This document shows positions 32,226 through 43,545 of a DNA stretch of 64,000 nucleotides, piece after piece. The notes below the pieces were generated by a model. The model was not told where the DNA came from. It worked only from the letters and a program-made list of their open reading frames with translations, and did not search any database. Where the stretch lies: the NCBI RefSeq assembly GCF_004360155.1, contig NZ_SAIS01000009.1:62001-126000 (forward strand), read 5' to 3'. The DNA is from Paraglaciecola marina. GTDB lineage: Bacteria > Pseudomonadota > Gammaproteobacteria > Enterobacterales > Alteromonadaceae. The translations under genes and the position numbers were made by a program. The stretch's first letter is position 1. The number at the start of each line of letters is the position of its first letter.

Positions 32226-35200
32226 TTATATTTTAGTTTTAAAGCTATTCAATAAAGCACGTAATTTAGCGGGTTTAATAGGTTTACTGAGATATTCCAC
32301 TCCTTGTTGTTTACATTGCTGCAGTAAATTTTGTTCTCGATTAGCTGTCACTAAAATGGCTGGCAAAGCTTTACCCATTCGCTCTCTTAGCTTCGCGATT
32401 AACTGTAAGCCATTTTCTGAATCTGATAATTGGTAATCCACCAAAAGAGCATTGGGTTCAAATTTGGCTGCGATTGTTATGGCTTGATACGTAGTTTGTA
32501 CGCAGCTATTTAAAATATTCCACTTCTCAAATAGGGTTGAAATTGCATCTAAATTTTCTGCTATGTCATCAACACACAATACTTTTAATTTCGCTAAGTC
32601 GGTTTTAACGGCTGGTAATGTGATTGGTGAAAAAGGTTGAGGTGTTGCTATGGGTAAGATTATTGAAAAACAACTTCCTTTTCCTAGTTTAGAGCGAAGT
32701 GTGATGGGTATATCAAGTTTTTCTTTTAATCTAGATACCACGCCTAGACCTAGCCCTACACCTTGTACTAGATGTTCTGTAACGCGGTAAAAGTCGTCAA
32801 ATACTTTTTGTTGTTCAGATTTGGCCATACCTATTCCAGTATCCCAGACCTGCAGTAATACTGATGGGTCACCATCAGTTGAGGTGCGAATTCTAGCCGT
32901 GATTAGTATCTTTCCTGTATTAGTATACTTAATAGCGTTAGATAACAGATTCTGTACAATTCGATATAATGATGTTTTATCCGATGTGACCCAACAATCA
33001 GTAAGTCGAGTCCGAAAGTCTAATCCTTGCTCTTTTGCTTTCATTGAAAATTCATCGATTAATGGGCTAAGCAACATCCTCAAAGACATGGGCTCTTTGT
33101 TAATACTTAACTCATTTTGATCTAGTCTGGCTATATCTAATAAAGTCGCGATTAAGGTTTCGCTCGAAATAACGCTGTCATTTAGTTTATTTAATACCTC
33201 TCTTACATCATTGGCCACATCTGCTTCATCTAAAACTGATAAATAAAGTTTTGCAGCATTTAAAGGTTGCAACACATCGTGACTAGCAAAAGCTAAGAAA
33301 CGCGTTTTACTAGCATTGGCTTCTTCTGCTGCTTGTTTGGCCTTGACTAGGTCGTGTTCCAATTGCGCTCGGCGGTCTATTTCCAATCTAAGCTCGGCAT
33401 TAATTGCTTGTACTTCTTGGCCTCGTCGCTCAATTCTTCTTTCCAGATTTATATTGGCTTCTTTTAGTGCTTTTTGAATCTCGATATGTGAAGTAATGTC
33501 TGCGAAACTAGTTACAAAGCCGCCACCAGGCAGAGGATTACCGACCATCTCAATCATCTTTCCATCGCTACGTTGGCGCACAAATTTATGAGGGTGGCCT
33601 GCTTTTAAATGATCGATTCGTTTTTTAACTAAAGTTTCTACTTCACCAATACCACATTCACCTCTTACGGCATTAAAATAGACCATTTTCTCTATAGGAG
33701 TACCGACACTTATTAAATCGTCTGGGTAGTCGAACAACTGCAAATAACGTTTATTCCACGCTACTAGATTAAGATTTTTATCTATTACGCTTATCCCTTG
33801 TTCTAAATTCTCGATAGAAGTGAAAAGTGCTGAAGCATTAAATTGGATAGCTTGGGTGGTATCGTCGAAAAATGTTACCACTTCTTCAAAGTTGAGTTTT
33901 TTACCAATTAGTACACTATCTATTAACCGTTTAGCACTTGAGCTCCCCAAAACTCCTCCTAGAGCTTTTTCACAAAACATTAAAAAGTCGGGTTGAGGTG
34001 GCTTCTGCCAATCTAGTTGTATGCCACTGCGGCGTTCAAAATCTACTAACAAACTTTGAGTTCGTGGTTCACCTAGAAAGGTTGAAAGTAGAGTTGATAA
34101 ATCACTTACTGTTGCTAAGGTTTGCCTTTTTTTTGATTCGTCTACTTGTCCCTCTCGAGGAGACACAAATGCCTGAGACTGCAAGCGGTCAATCAGTCTG
34201 TCTGGGGCAAAATACGAGAAAACAATATAGGCAAATGTATTAATGCTTAGACTAAGGAGAGCTACCATACTGATGGCGTCAGAATGTAAAGTGTCATTAG
34301 CCAACTCGTTACTTAAAGGTAAGATAATCCACAATATCCAGGTAAACAAACCACTCAATAAACCGGCATAGACACCATGTGCATGGCCTTTTTTCCAATA
34401 TAATCCACCCACAATGGCAGGAAGAAGCTGTATGACTAAAGAGAAAGCTATTAATCCTATGGAAGCTAATGAGCGACTTCCGGTCATCTGTTGTTGATAA
34501 ATATATGCCAGTAGCAATAAACACCCAATAACTAAACGCCTTACAATTAAAATCACACTCGCATAATTTTTACTGGTGTTAGTAGAAGTGTCTTCATTAT
34601 GTGGTTTGGACAAAATTTTAGGCATGATGACATCATTGGTGATCATAGTACTCAAGGTAAGGGTAGCGATAATAATCATAGCCGTGGCTGCAGATAAACC
34701 TCCTAGAAATACCAGCACTTGAATGAGTATAGTGTCAGATGCCATTGCTAAACTAAGGACGTAAGTGTCTGGATCTTGATCACCTAAAATGGTTTGCCCT
34801 GAAGCTGCAATGATGGGAATAACCGCGGCAGTAATAGCCAAGTACAATGGGAATAGCCATCGAGCCGTTCTAAGGTGCTTTAATTTAAGGTTATCGATGA
34901 CGGCAATATGATATTGACGTGGCAAGCAAACCACAGCTGCTGCCGCCATTACAGTTTGAGCAATAAATGAAAATGAGCCAAAGTCGCTAATATCGTTAAA
35001 GTTTTTTAATGTATTTTTAAACGTCTCTTGATCCACGGATATCGACCAGCGATAGCCAATAAAGCAAACTCCAACTAATGCTGCCAACTTCAAAGACGAT
35101 TCCAGTGCTATTGCCAAGATTAAACCATGCCTATGTTCTGTGACATCTGTTCGTTGGGTACCAAAATAAATAGAAAATAAGGCAATAAAACCAGTGGCTA

Positions 35201-35666
35201 ACATTACTATAAGCTCACTATTTTCTTGTTTGGTTACTATCTGGAAAGCTGCACCAATGGCTTTTAGTTGCAATGCCACATACGGGATTGTGGCCAATAA
35301 AGCGATTATAGTGACTAATAAAGCAACTAATTGTCTTTTGCCATATCGTGAGGAAATAAAGTCGGCAATAGTTGTAATATGTTGTTTTTTGCTAACGAGA
35401 GTAAGCTTAAATATAAACCGATAACCAAATAGATACACTATTATTGGTCCAAGTAATATTGGAAGGTATTGCCATGTATTACGGGCGGCTTCGCCCACTG
35501 CACCGAAGAATGTCCAGGCAGTACAATAAATTGCTAATGCAAGAGAGTATATAACCGGATGGGAAGTAAGCTTTGTCGCTAAGGGAGATCCCTTTTCTCC
35601 CCATTTCGCTACAAAAAACAACCCAACTAAGTAGGTTAACGCTAATATAATCCAACCAAATGCCAT
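32226..35666 (-). CDS. crbS: Hybrid sensor kinase with sodium/solute-symporter domain (CrbS/MxtR type)
   Basis: The 1146-residue protein has, in order, a sodium:solute symporter-like region of about 13 membrane helices (residues ~1-500), a linker of the STAC type, a PAS domain (IENLEQGISVIDKNLNLVAWNKRYLQLFDYP), a kinase with the phospho-His in FASHDVLQPLNA (about 793), and HATPase boxes (LLSNAIKYT, VGLGLGVVSRL). It ends in a receiver domain (LKVLCVDDIAEN; Asp in ALLVDYQLSD, about 1075). It should sense acetate-linked signals and phosphorylate the neighbouring regulator. It converges with that gene; 36 bp separate them. Confidence 0.9.
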   Translation of the reverse strand: MAFGWIILALTYLVGLFFVAKWGEKGSPLATKLTSHPVIYSLALAIYCTAWTFFGAVGEAARNTWQYLPILLGPIIVYLFGYRFIFKLTLVSKKQHITTIADFISSRYGKRQLVALLVTIIALLATIPYVALQLKAIGAAFQIVTKQENSELIVMLATGFIALFSIYFGTQRTDVTEHRHGLILAIALESSLKLAALVGVCFIGYRWSISVDQETFKNTLKNFNDISDFGSFSFIAQTVMAAAAVVCLPRQYHIAVIDNLKLKHLRTARWLFPLYLAITAAVIPIIAASGQTILGDQDPDTYVLSLAMASDTILIQVLVFLGGLSAATAMIIIATLTLSTMITNDVIMPKILSKPHNEDTSTNTSKNYASVILIVRRLVIGCLLLLAYIYQQQMTGSRSLASIGLIAFSLVIQLLPAIVGGLYWKKGHAHGVYAGLLSGLFTWILWIILPLSNELANDTLHSDAISMVALLSLSINTFAYIVFSYFAPDRLIDRLQSQAFVSPREGQVDESKKRQTLATVSDLSTLLSTFLGEPRTQSLLVDFERRSGIQLDWQKPPQPDFLMFCEKALGGVLGSSSAKRLIDSVLIGKKLNFEEVVTFFDDTTQAIQFNASALFTSIENLEQGISVIDKNLNLVAWNKRYLQLFDYPDDLISVGTPIEKMVYFNAVRGECGIGEVETLVKKRIDHLKAGHPHKFVRQRSDGKMIEMVGNPLPGGGFVTSFADITSHIEIQKALKEANINLERRIERRGQEVQAINAELRLEIDRRAQLEHDLVKAKQAAEEANASKTRFLAFASHDVLQPLNAAKLYLSVLDEADVANDVREVLNKLNDSVISSETLIATLLDIARLDQNELSINKEPMSLRMLLSPLIDEFSMKAKEQGLDFRTRLTDCWVTSDKTSLYRIVQNLLSNAIKYTNTGKILITARIRTSTDGDPSVLLQVWDTGIGMAKSEQQKVFDDFYRVTEHLVQGVGLGLGVVSRLKEKLDIPITLRSKLGKGSCFSIILPIATPQPFSPITLPAVKTDLAKLKVLCVDDIAENLDAISTLFEKWNILNSCVQTTYQAITIAAKFEPNALLVDYQLSDSENGLQLIAKLRERMGKALPAILVTANREQNLLQQCKQQGVEYLSKPIKPAKLRALLNSFKTKI

Positions 35667-35746
35667 TTATTTTCTCTATGAAAACGATTGTTAACCAAAG
35701 GCTTAGAGAACTTTACCATACCTTTAGTGAGGTTTTGTTAACTATA

Positions 35747-35758
35747 AGACTATGGTCT
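35747..35758. promoter_or_regulatory. AGAC-N4-GTCT site upstream of the CrbS-like gene
   Basis: AGACTATGGTCT lies 81 bp before the ATG of the transporter-kinase gene (and 182 bp before queA). It repeats the AGAC-N4-GTCT dyad found upstream of acs. Autoregulation by the response regulator is inferred. Confidence 0.42.
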
Positions 35759-35939
35759 GATCTCTAAACAATAAATTGCATAAACTGGCTATTTCAGTTT
35801 TGACTCAGGAAAATGAGTGTTTCATACCCTAAATGTAACAGAGCTCAAATACTCAGCTTTTTTACACCTTGAATAGAGACATCTTGAGCTACACGACACA
35901 TCACCGTAAAATGCACGACGATTTAATGGCGAGAACCTT

Positions 35940-36995
35940 ATGAAATTATCTGATTTTCAATTTGATTTACCTGAAGCACTTATAGCTCGGTACCCTACCA
36001 AGCAACGTACAGCAAGTCGTTTGATGCACCTAGATGGTGACAGTGGAGTTGTTTCCCATAAAAAATTTAGCGACATAGTCAGTCTAGTTAATGAGGGCGA
36101 CCTTTTAATTTTTAATAATACTAGAGTGATACCGGCTCGTTTGCTTGGGCAAAAGGAGTCTGGCGGTAAAGTAGAAGTATTAGTGGAGAGGGTGCTAGAC
36201 CAACACAGGGTATTGGCACATGTCAGAGCCAGTAAATCACCTAAAGTTGGGACACTACTAATTCTTGAAAATCACCTAAAAGCTGAAATGGTGCAACGTC
36301 ATGATGCCTTATTTGAGTTGAAATTTCTTAATGAGGAAACAGTGTTAGCATTGCTTGAGCAATATGGGCATATGCCGCTCCCACCATACATCGACAGGCC
36401 AGATGAAGAGTCTGATAAAGAGCGCTATCAAACTGTATATAACCAGGTCCCTGGAGCTGTTGCCGCTCCTACTGCAGGTTTGCATTTTGATGAAGCGATT
36501 TTACAGCAGCTTAAAGACAAAGGGGTTAATTCTGAGTTCGTCACTTTACACGTTGGGGCAGGCACTTTTCAGCCTGTTAGAGTAGATAATATTTTTGAGC
36601 ATCAAATGCACTCTGAATATGCAGAGGTTTCGCAACAGGTTGTTGATGCTATCGTAGCCACTAAAGCCGAGGGTAAAAGAGTAATAGCAGTGGGTACCAC
36701 CTCGGTACGTTCACTTGAGTCTGCAGCGCAAGCCTCATTAAAATTAGGTAAGCCTCTACAACCATTCTTCAGTGACACCGATATCTTTATTTATCCGGGT
36801 TACGAATTTCAGCTAGTTGACGCTATGTTAACTAACTTTCATTTATCTGAATCAACCTTACTGATGTTGGTAAGTGCTTTCTGTGGTAAGGCAAATATTG
36901 ATTTTGCATATCAACAGGCAATCGAGCACAAGTATCGATTTTTTAGTTATGGAGATGCTATGTTTTTAGAGAGAGCAAAAGCCATAGATAAATAG
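35940..36995 (+). CDS. queA: S-adenosylmethionine:tRNA ribosyltransferase-isomerase
   Basis: The 351-residue enzyme shows the QueA pattern: [23 protein letters not shown] at the N-terminus, [40 protein letters not shown] and [19 protein letters not shown]. It builds the epoxyqueuosine ring on tRNA. The functional partner tgt lies 2 kb downstream, separated by an inverted chemoreceptor gene; in many gammaproteobacteria the two are adjacent. Confidence 0.96.
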   Translation: MKLSDFQFDLPEALIARYPTKQRTASRLMHLDGDSGVVSHKKFSDIVSLVNEGDLLIFNNTRVIPARLLGQKESGGKVEVLVERVLDQHRVLAHVRASKSPKVGTLLILENHLKAEMVQRHDALFELKFLNEETVLALLEQYGHMPLPPYIDRPDEESDKERYQTVYNQVPGAVAAPTAGLHFDEAILQQLKDKGVNSEFVTLHVGAGTFQPVRVDNIFEHQMHSEYAEVSQQVVDAIVATKAEGKRVIAVGTTSVRSLESAAQASLKLGKPLQPFFSDTDIFIYPGYEFQLVDAMLTNFHLSESTLLMLVSAFCGKANIDFAYQQAIEHKYRFFSYGDAMFLERAKAIDK

Positions 36996-37024
36996 GCTTT
37001 TGACTCTCAACTTGTTAGAACTAA

Positions 37025-38713
37025 TTACAATTTAAATTGATTAACAATTTTGTCTAGTTCATTTGCTTTCTCACGTAAATTGTCAGATGTTTTATTATTT
37101 TGCTCAATTATATCGTTTAAACCTGATGTTTGAGTAAATATTTCTACTATCTGTTTTCCAATATCATTACCAACTTGATTTTGTTCTTCTGCGGCATTCG
37201 CAATTTCTGAATTCATATTGGTAATTTTTCTTATTGAACCTACGATATCGCTTAGAGTAGTTGACGTTTGAGATACACTTTGTTCAGCGGCTGAACTACA
37301 AGTCATGCTGCGCTGCATCCCCTCAACAGCTAACTTAGAGTTGCTTTGGAGTTTGGCAATCATTTGTTGAATTTGTTCTGTGCTACCTTGAGTTTTACTT
37401 GCTAAATTTCTAACTTCATCAGCTACTACAGCAAAGCCTCGTCCTTGTTCTCCTGCTCGAGCTGCCTCTATCGCGGCATTTAATGCTAGTAAGTTAGTCT
37501 GTTCTGCAATGCTTTCAATCACTTGTAAAATGGTGCCGATATTTTCAACATCACCACCTACGTCCTCCACAATACCATGGGCTTTTTTGATTTCAATAAT
37601 CAGCTCACCCATTTCGCTACTGCTTTTCTCTATCTGATCTAGTGCATCTTTACCATGACTGTTTGCTGCGTTGGCGGCATCAGATGCAGTTTTAGCGTTA
37701 ACTAATACTTCATTTGAGGAGGCATTCATTTCTGTCGTAGCAGATGCTACTGACTCAACAGATGTTTGTTGTTGGGTGCTAAGAAGTTTAATATTGTCTG
37801 TTTGCTCTACTAATAAATTGGTCTCTGAATCAACATCCAATGCTACATTGTAAATGTGCTTTATATCTTCTTGTAAGGTTTTTAAAAATGAATTTAGATT
37901 CTCTGCGAGAATACCCGTTTCAAACTTGTCTTGAACGGGAATTCTCTGTGTTAGGTCTCCATTACCGGCACTCAGTTGACGAATGGATTCCGAAACTGTA
38001 TTGAGTGGGGTTAATATGGAACTTACAATAAATAAGCTTACAGCCACCATAAGAAAAATCAGAATAATGGATATTACAGTAACCGAGGTTAGTAGTGTGT
38101 TACTAACTTCTTCCACGTGCACTTCAAAAATAGCAGAGTCTTTTTCAATACTATCGACATAGATACCGACACCAATCATTAAGTCCCATTTTTCTAAAAA
38201 TATTGAATAGGATAGTTTAGGTGAGGCCACTGTCTCATTGGGCTTTGCGAAGTGATAGGTAACAAACTCATTACCGTCTCCTAATTTGTTTTTGCGACCA
38301 GCTGTGACTAAATCATTAATAAGAAATACACCGTTTATGTCTTTAAAGTCGCGATAGCTGTTGCCAATTCCTGCACTACTTGTTCCACTAAAAATACGTG
38401 TTGAATCTCCATCATAACCAAAGATATAACCATCTTCCCCAAATTCCATACGTTGCATTATTTGAACCGCTTCTTCTCTACTTCCTCCTCCTTCATATAG
38501 TGGTTTTATAGAGTGATAAGCTAAATCAATTATATTTTTAAGCTCTGTCTTTTTAGTCTTAGTAATTAGTTGTGTCGCCGACGCCTTCTCCGTTTCTATC
38601 AGATTGCCTAGTTGAACATAAATGATAGATAAGAGTGCGATGCATGTAATGACAAGTGGCAGAATTGATGTCGTTAAAAGTCTATTGCGAATCGAAAGTT
38701 TATTTAAAAGCAT
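37025..38713 (-). CDS. Methyl-accepting chemotaxis protein with Cache sensor
   Basis: The 562-residue receptor has an N-terminal helix ([22 protein letters not shown]), a periplasmic sCache/Cache_2 domain ([25 protein letters not shown] and [15 protein letters not shown]), a second membrane helix, HAMP, and a cytoplasmic signalling hairpin ([37 protein letters not shown]). There is no C-terminal methylesterase-tether pentapeptide. It sits inverted between queA and tgt, an insertion into a common gene pair. The ligand is unknown; Cache_2 receptors often sense small carboxylates. Confidence 0.93.
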   Translation of the reverse strand: MLLNKLSIRNRLLTTSILPLVITCIALLSIIYVQLGNLIETEKASATQLITKTKKTELKNIIDLAYHSIKPLYEGGGSREEAVQIMQRMEFGEDGYIFGYDGDSTRIFSGTSSAGIGNSYRDFKDINGVFLINDLVTAGRKNKLGDGNEFVTYHFAKPNETVASPKLSYSIFLEKWDLMIGVGIYVDSIEKDSAIFEVHVEEVSNTLLTSVTVISIILIFLMVAVSLFIVSSILTPLNTVSESIRQLSAGNGDLTQRIPVQDKFETGILAENLNSFLKTLQEDIKHIYNVALDVDSETNLLVEQTDNIKLLSTQQQTSVESVASATTEMNASSNEVLVNAKTASDAANAANSHGKDALDQIEKSSSEMGELIIEIKKAHGIVEDVGGDVENIGTILQVIESIAEQTNLLALNAAIEAARAGEQGRGFAVVADEVRNLASKTQGSTEQIQQMIAKLQSNSKLAVEGMQRSMTCSSAAEQSVSQTSTTLSDIVGSIRKITNMNSEIANAAEEQNQVGNDIGKQIVEIFTQTSGLNDIIEQNNKTSDNLREKANELDKIVNQFKL

Positions 38714-39030
38714 AAGGTAAGATGGCCTTTGTTTGATATTTTGAACCTTACCTCTAGTAATAATACAAATCTATTCGAAAGCAAGCTTAATTATTTTAAG
38801 TAAGTATGGTTAGCTAGTTATTTTGCTCAGTATGGTCATCGTTAAGTATATATCGCAATATTATTGGTTAATTTAGAAACCGGATAAAATTTAGTGGTTA
38901 TATAGTTTTCAAACCAGGAAGGGATTCGTATATAATCTCGCAAATTTTTTAGCTGATCAGAATGAAATATAGTTTGTTTTGAAGGGCTTGTTCGCCATCG
39001 GACTGTTTTCCGGTAAGCAGAGAGAGATAA
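38714..39030. other. Intergenic stretch before tgt
   Basis: This 317-bp divergent gap between the chemoreceptor and tgt contains no reading frame worth calling. A candidate tgt promoter lies at 38908-38936. The remainder is AT-rich and presumably holds the chemoreceptor promoter, which I could not place. Confidence 0.6.
38908..38936 (+). promoter_or_regulatory. Candidate sigma-70 promoter of tgt-yajC-secDF
   Basis: A perfect TATAAT at 38931-38936 is preceded 17 bp upstream by TTCAAA (4 of 6 to consensus). It would give a leader of about 85 bases before tgt. Confidence 0.5.
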
Positions 39031-40149
<1,119 letters not shown>

Positions 40150-40193
40150 CGGGTATTTAATATTTTAATAATTAACAGAGTTTAGGGGATTTT

Positions 40194-40529
40194 ATGAGTT
40201 TATTTATATCGAATGCTTACGCGCAAGATGCTGGTGGAGCTGCCGGTGGTGGTTTTGAAATGTTGATCATGCTTGGTGTGTTTGGCTTAATTTTTTACTT
40301 TATGTTGTATCGCCCACAAGCGAAACGTGTGAAAGAGCATAAAAACTTAGTAAGCTCTTTAAGTAAAGGTGACGAAGTGTTAACCCAAGGTGGCATGGTT
40401 GGTAAGATTACCAAGGTATCAGAAGACAAAGATTTTATTGAGATTGGCTTAAACGATAGTACTAATATCGTTATACAAAAGTCTGCCATATCGGCTGTAT
40501 TGCCTAAAGGTACTATGAAAGCTATATAA
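40194..40529 (+). CDS. yajC: Sec translocase accessory subunit YajC
   Basis: The 111-residue protein has a single N-terminal membrane helix (FEMLIMLGVFGLIFYFMLYRPQ) ending in the conserved RPQ motif, followed by the cytoplasmic SLSKGDEVLTQGGMVGKITKVSEDKDFIEI domain. It associates with SecDF-YidC. It lies between tgt and secD as usual, with a hairpin before secD. Confidence 0.95.
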   Translation: MSLFISNAYAQDAGGAAGGGFEMLIMLGVFGLIFYFMLYRPQAKRVKEHKNLVSSLSKGDEVLTQGGMVGKITKVSEDKDFIEIGLNDSTNIVIQKSAISAVLPKGTMKAI

Positions 40530-40541
40530 AGCTTTAGTTGT

Positions 40542-40562
40542 AGGGGCTTTGGCCCCTTTTTA
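40542..40562 (+). terminator. Hairpin with T-tract between yajC and secD
   Basis: AGGGGC / GCCCCT arms with a TTTG loop are followed by a short T-tract, only 24 bp before the secD start. It looks like a partial terminator or attenuator inside the operon. Confidence 0.65.
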
Positions 40563-40585
40563 TTGAAAAACGGAAGGAATGTCTT

Positions 40586-42430
40586 GTGTTAAATCAAACT
40601 CCGCTGTGGAAATACTTTGCGGTTGTCATAGTTGTTGGTATATGTGCCTTATATGCATCACCTAATTTATATGGCGAAGATCATGCGGTACAAATTTCTG
40701 CTAGTAGTAATGCGGTAATTGACGGGGCTACTTTAGACAAAGTCTCAGCTGAATTAAAGTCAGCAAATATTCCAAGTAAAAGCATTGTGTTACAAAACGA
40801 ACAAATCTTAGTTCGTGTTCCTGATTCGGATACCCAGCTAATCGCCCGTGAGACCATTGAAAAAGCCCTAGGTGATGATTATTCCGTTGCCATGAACTTG
40901 GCTCCAGATACTCCAAAATGGTTAGAGTCCTTAGGGGGGACTCCGATGAAACTAGGGTTAGACTTACGTGGTGGCGTACATTTTTTGATGGAAGTAGATA
41001 TGAAATCTGCTTTGTCGAAATCCTATGAAGATATGGTGGGTGATTTTAAATCAGCTCTGAGAGAAGAAGGCATTCGTTACCGCACTGTGAAGCAGATTGA
41101 CGATGGAGTTGAAATTTATTTTCGTGATGAAGAAAAGTTAGATAAAGCTGAATTTTTCCTAAAAAATCGTAATCGTGACTTTGTGTTTAGCAATAAAAGT
41201 GACTTAGTTCTTCTGGTCAAGATGTCAGAGCAAAAATTACTAGAAACACGTGATTACGCAGTAAAGCAAAATATCACGATAATCCGTAACAGGGTAAACC
41301 AATTAGGTGTTGCAGAGCCAACGGTTCAAAAACAAGGCCCCGATCGCATTGTGGTTCAGTTACCAGGTATTCAAGACACAGCAAAAGCAAAAGAGATATT
41401 AAATGCGACAGCTACTTTAGAGTATAGAGAAGTTGATCTTGAACATGATGTCCGTGACGCCATCAATGGACGGGTTCCTGCAGGTTCAGAATTATTATCT
41501 TATGAAAAAGGTGGTCCTCAATTATTGAAGAAAAAGGTCATAGTAAAAGGTAGCTCTATTATTGATGCCAACAGTGGTGTTGACCAAAACGGTATGCCTA
41601 AAGTGTCGATCTCTCTTGATTCTAAGGGGGGAGCTCAAATGCTTAATTTCACTAAAAGAGCGGTAGGTAAACCTATGGCCGTGGTATTTATTGAATATAA
41701 AGCTACGGATGAACGTGACGAGAATGACAAACTGATTTTTGAAGAAAAGCGTCGTGTTATTAGCGTGGCGACTATTAATGGGGTATTCAGTAATAAGTTT
41801 GAAACCACGGGATTAGACTCCCCTAGAGAAGCCCATGACTTAGCATTATTACTTAGAGCTGGAGCATTGATTGCGCCTATTCAAATTATTGAAGAACGTA
41901 CTGTTGGGCCAAGTTTAGGCCAAGAAAATATTAATTTAGGTATGCAGGCCATTATTTGGGGCTTTGTGGCAGTGCTTGTTTTCATGTTGGCTTACTATAA
42001 AAAATTTGGCGTTGTTGCAAATATCGCATTAACCCTTAATTTAGTCATGATAGTGGGCATTATGTCTATGATCCCTGGTGCTGCGCTGAGTTTACCGGGA
42101 ATGGCTGGCATTGTGCTGACAGTGGGAATGGCGGTAGATGCCAATGTACTGATTTTCGAGCGAATACGTGAAGAAATAAAAGAAGGCAGAAGCCCCCAGC
42201 AGGCTATACATCATGGTTACGATAGTGCATTTTCAACTATCCTTGATGCGAACATTACAACCTTCCTTGTTGGTTTGATACTATTTGCCGTTGGTACGGG
42301 TCCTATAAAAGGTTTCTCTATCACCTTAATGATCGGTATCGCTACTTCGATGTTCACTGCCATTGTGGTGACTCGAGTCATTGTTAATGCATGGTGGGGC
42401 GGAAAACGTCTAACCAAGTTGTCTATTTAG
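40586..42430 (+). CDS. secD: Protein translocase subunit SecD
   Basis: The 614-residue protein has an N-terminal helix (YFAVVIVVGICALYASPNLYG), the P1 periplasmic domain beginning near LGLDLRGGVHFLMEVD, VQLPGIQDTAKAKEIL, and a C-terminal bundle of five helices with AMAVDANVLIFERIREE-type residues (GMAVDANVLIFERIREEIKEG). It uses the proton motive force to pull exported chains. It starts with GTG behind GGAAGGAA. SecF follows after 10 bp. Confidence 0.97.
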   Translation: MLNQTPLWKYFAVVIVVGICALYASPNLYGEDHAVQISASSNAVIDGATLDKVSAELKSANIPSKSIVLQNEQILVRVPDSDTQLIARETIEKALGDDYSVAMNLAPDTPKWLESLGGTPMKLGLDLRGGVHFLMEVDMKSALSKSYEDMVGDFKSALREEGIRYRTVKQIDDGVEIYFRDEEKLDKAEFFLKNRNRDFVFSNKSDLVLLVKMSEQKLLETRDYAVKQNITIIRNRVNQLGVAEPTVQKQGPDRIVVQLPGIQDTAKAKEILNATATLEYREVDLEHDVRDAINGRVPAGSELLSYEKGGPQLLKKKVIVKGSSIIDANSGVDQNGMPKVSISLDSKGGAQMLNFTKRAVGKPMAVVFIEYKATDERDENDKLIFEEKRRVISVATINGVFSNKFETTGLDSPREAHDLALLLRAGALIAPIQIIEERTVGPSLGQENINLGMQAIIWGFVAVLVFMLAYYKKFGVVANIALTLNLVMIVGIMSMIPGAALSLPGMAGIVLTVGMAVDANVLIFERIREEIKEGRSPQQAIHHGYDSAFSTILDANITTFLVGLILFAVGTGPIKGFSITLMIGIATSMFTAIVVTRVIVNAWWGGKRLTKLSI

Positions 42431-42440
42431 GAGCAAAACC

Positions 42441-43382
42441 ATGCAATTATTAAATATGAAAGAAACCGTTGCCTTTATGGCATTAAAAAAACCAGCGGCG
42501 GCATTGTCAATTTTGTTGCTTATTGGTTCACTAGTGTCACTAGCAGTTAATCAACTTAACTGGGGTCTAGACTTTACCGGTGGAACGCAAATTGAAGTGG
42601 GTTATGAGAATACCGCAAACTTAGAAGAAATCCGTAAAGTATTAGAACAGTCTGATTTTAAAGATGCGGTGGTTCAAAACTTTGGCAGTAGTACTGATGT
42701 ATTGATTCGTCTAGCTTCACGTGACGGGGTTAAACCGGCTGAGTTAGGTGATGCAGCCCTTAAAGTATTGAAAGAAGCTGATGATACGGCTGAAATGCGT
42801 GGTAGTTCTTATGTTAGTTCAAGTGTAGGTGAAGAGTTAACAGAGCAGGGAGGTTTAGCTATGTTAGTGGCTTTAGTTTGCATACTTATCTATGTTGCGA
42901 TGCGATTTGAATGGCGTTTTGCGCTGGGGTCAGTGGCAGCCTTGACTCATGATGTTATTATTACTCTGGGTTTATTCTCTGTGTTTCAATTAGAGTTTGA
43001 TCTAACCGTATTAGCGGCTGTATTAGCGGTTATTGGCTATTCACTCAATGATACGATTGTAGTGTGCGATAGGATCCGTGAGAATTTTCGTAAGATCCGT
43101 AAGGGTGAATCAGAAGACATAATTAATACATCTCTTACTCAAACCTTGAATCGAACCATAATAACCTCGCTAACCACTATTTTAGTATTGCTAGCTTTAT
43201 TCTTTTTAGGTGGTGCGACCATTCATGGTTTCGCAACAGCCTTGTTGTTTGGTGTGTTAATTGGTACCTATTCATCTATCTATGTTGCTAGTTTAGTTGC
43301 GTTAACACTAGGTATTAGTAAAGAAGACTTAATGCCTACTGAAGTAGAGAAAGAAGGCGCCGATCAAGACGCAGTGGTTTAA
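42441..43382 (+). CDS. secF: Protein translocase subunit SecF
   Basis: The 313-residue protein begins with a helix and the conserved LNWGLDFTGGTQIEV, and ends with a five-helix bundle containing VIGYSLNDTIVVCDRIRENFR and SLTTILVLLALFFLGG. It pairs with SecD. A strong terminator follows about 30 bp later, closing the operon. Confidence 0.97.
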   Translation: MQLLNMKETVAFMALKKPAAALSILLLIGSLVSLAVNQLNWGLDFTGGTQIEVGYENTANLEEIRKVLEQSDFKDAVVQNFGSSTDVLIRLASRDGVKPAELGDAALKVLKEADDTAEMRGSSYVSSSVGEELTEQGGLAMLVALVCILIYVAMRFEWRFALGSVAALTHDVIITLGLFSVFQLEFDLTVLAAVLAVIGYSLNDTIVVCDRIRENFRKIRKGESEDIINTSLTQTLNRTIITSLTTILVLLALFFLGGATIHGFATALLFGVLIGTYSSIYVASLVALTLGISKEDLMPTEVEKEGADQDAVV

Positions 43383-43410
43383 TCCCTCATTAGAAAAATA
43401 CAAAACTAAA

Positions 43411-43436
43411 AACCAGCACTGATTGCTGGTTTTTTT
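43411..43436 (+). terminator. Terminator after secF
   Basis: AACCAGCA / TGCTGGTT arms with a 5-base loop run into a T-tract. It marks the end of tgt-yajC-secDF. Confidence 0.9.
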
Positions 43437-43545
43437 ATTTCAGTAAGTGATAACACCCAGTTTATAACTGTATAAGTAGCGCTTATTCTCTGTTAATCAG
43501 GTATATTTTAATGCTGAAATTACCAATGTCTTAGTTAGGAAAAAC

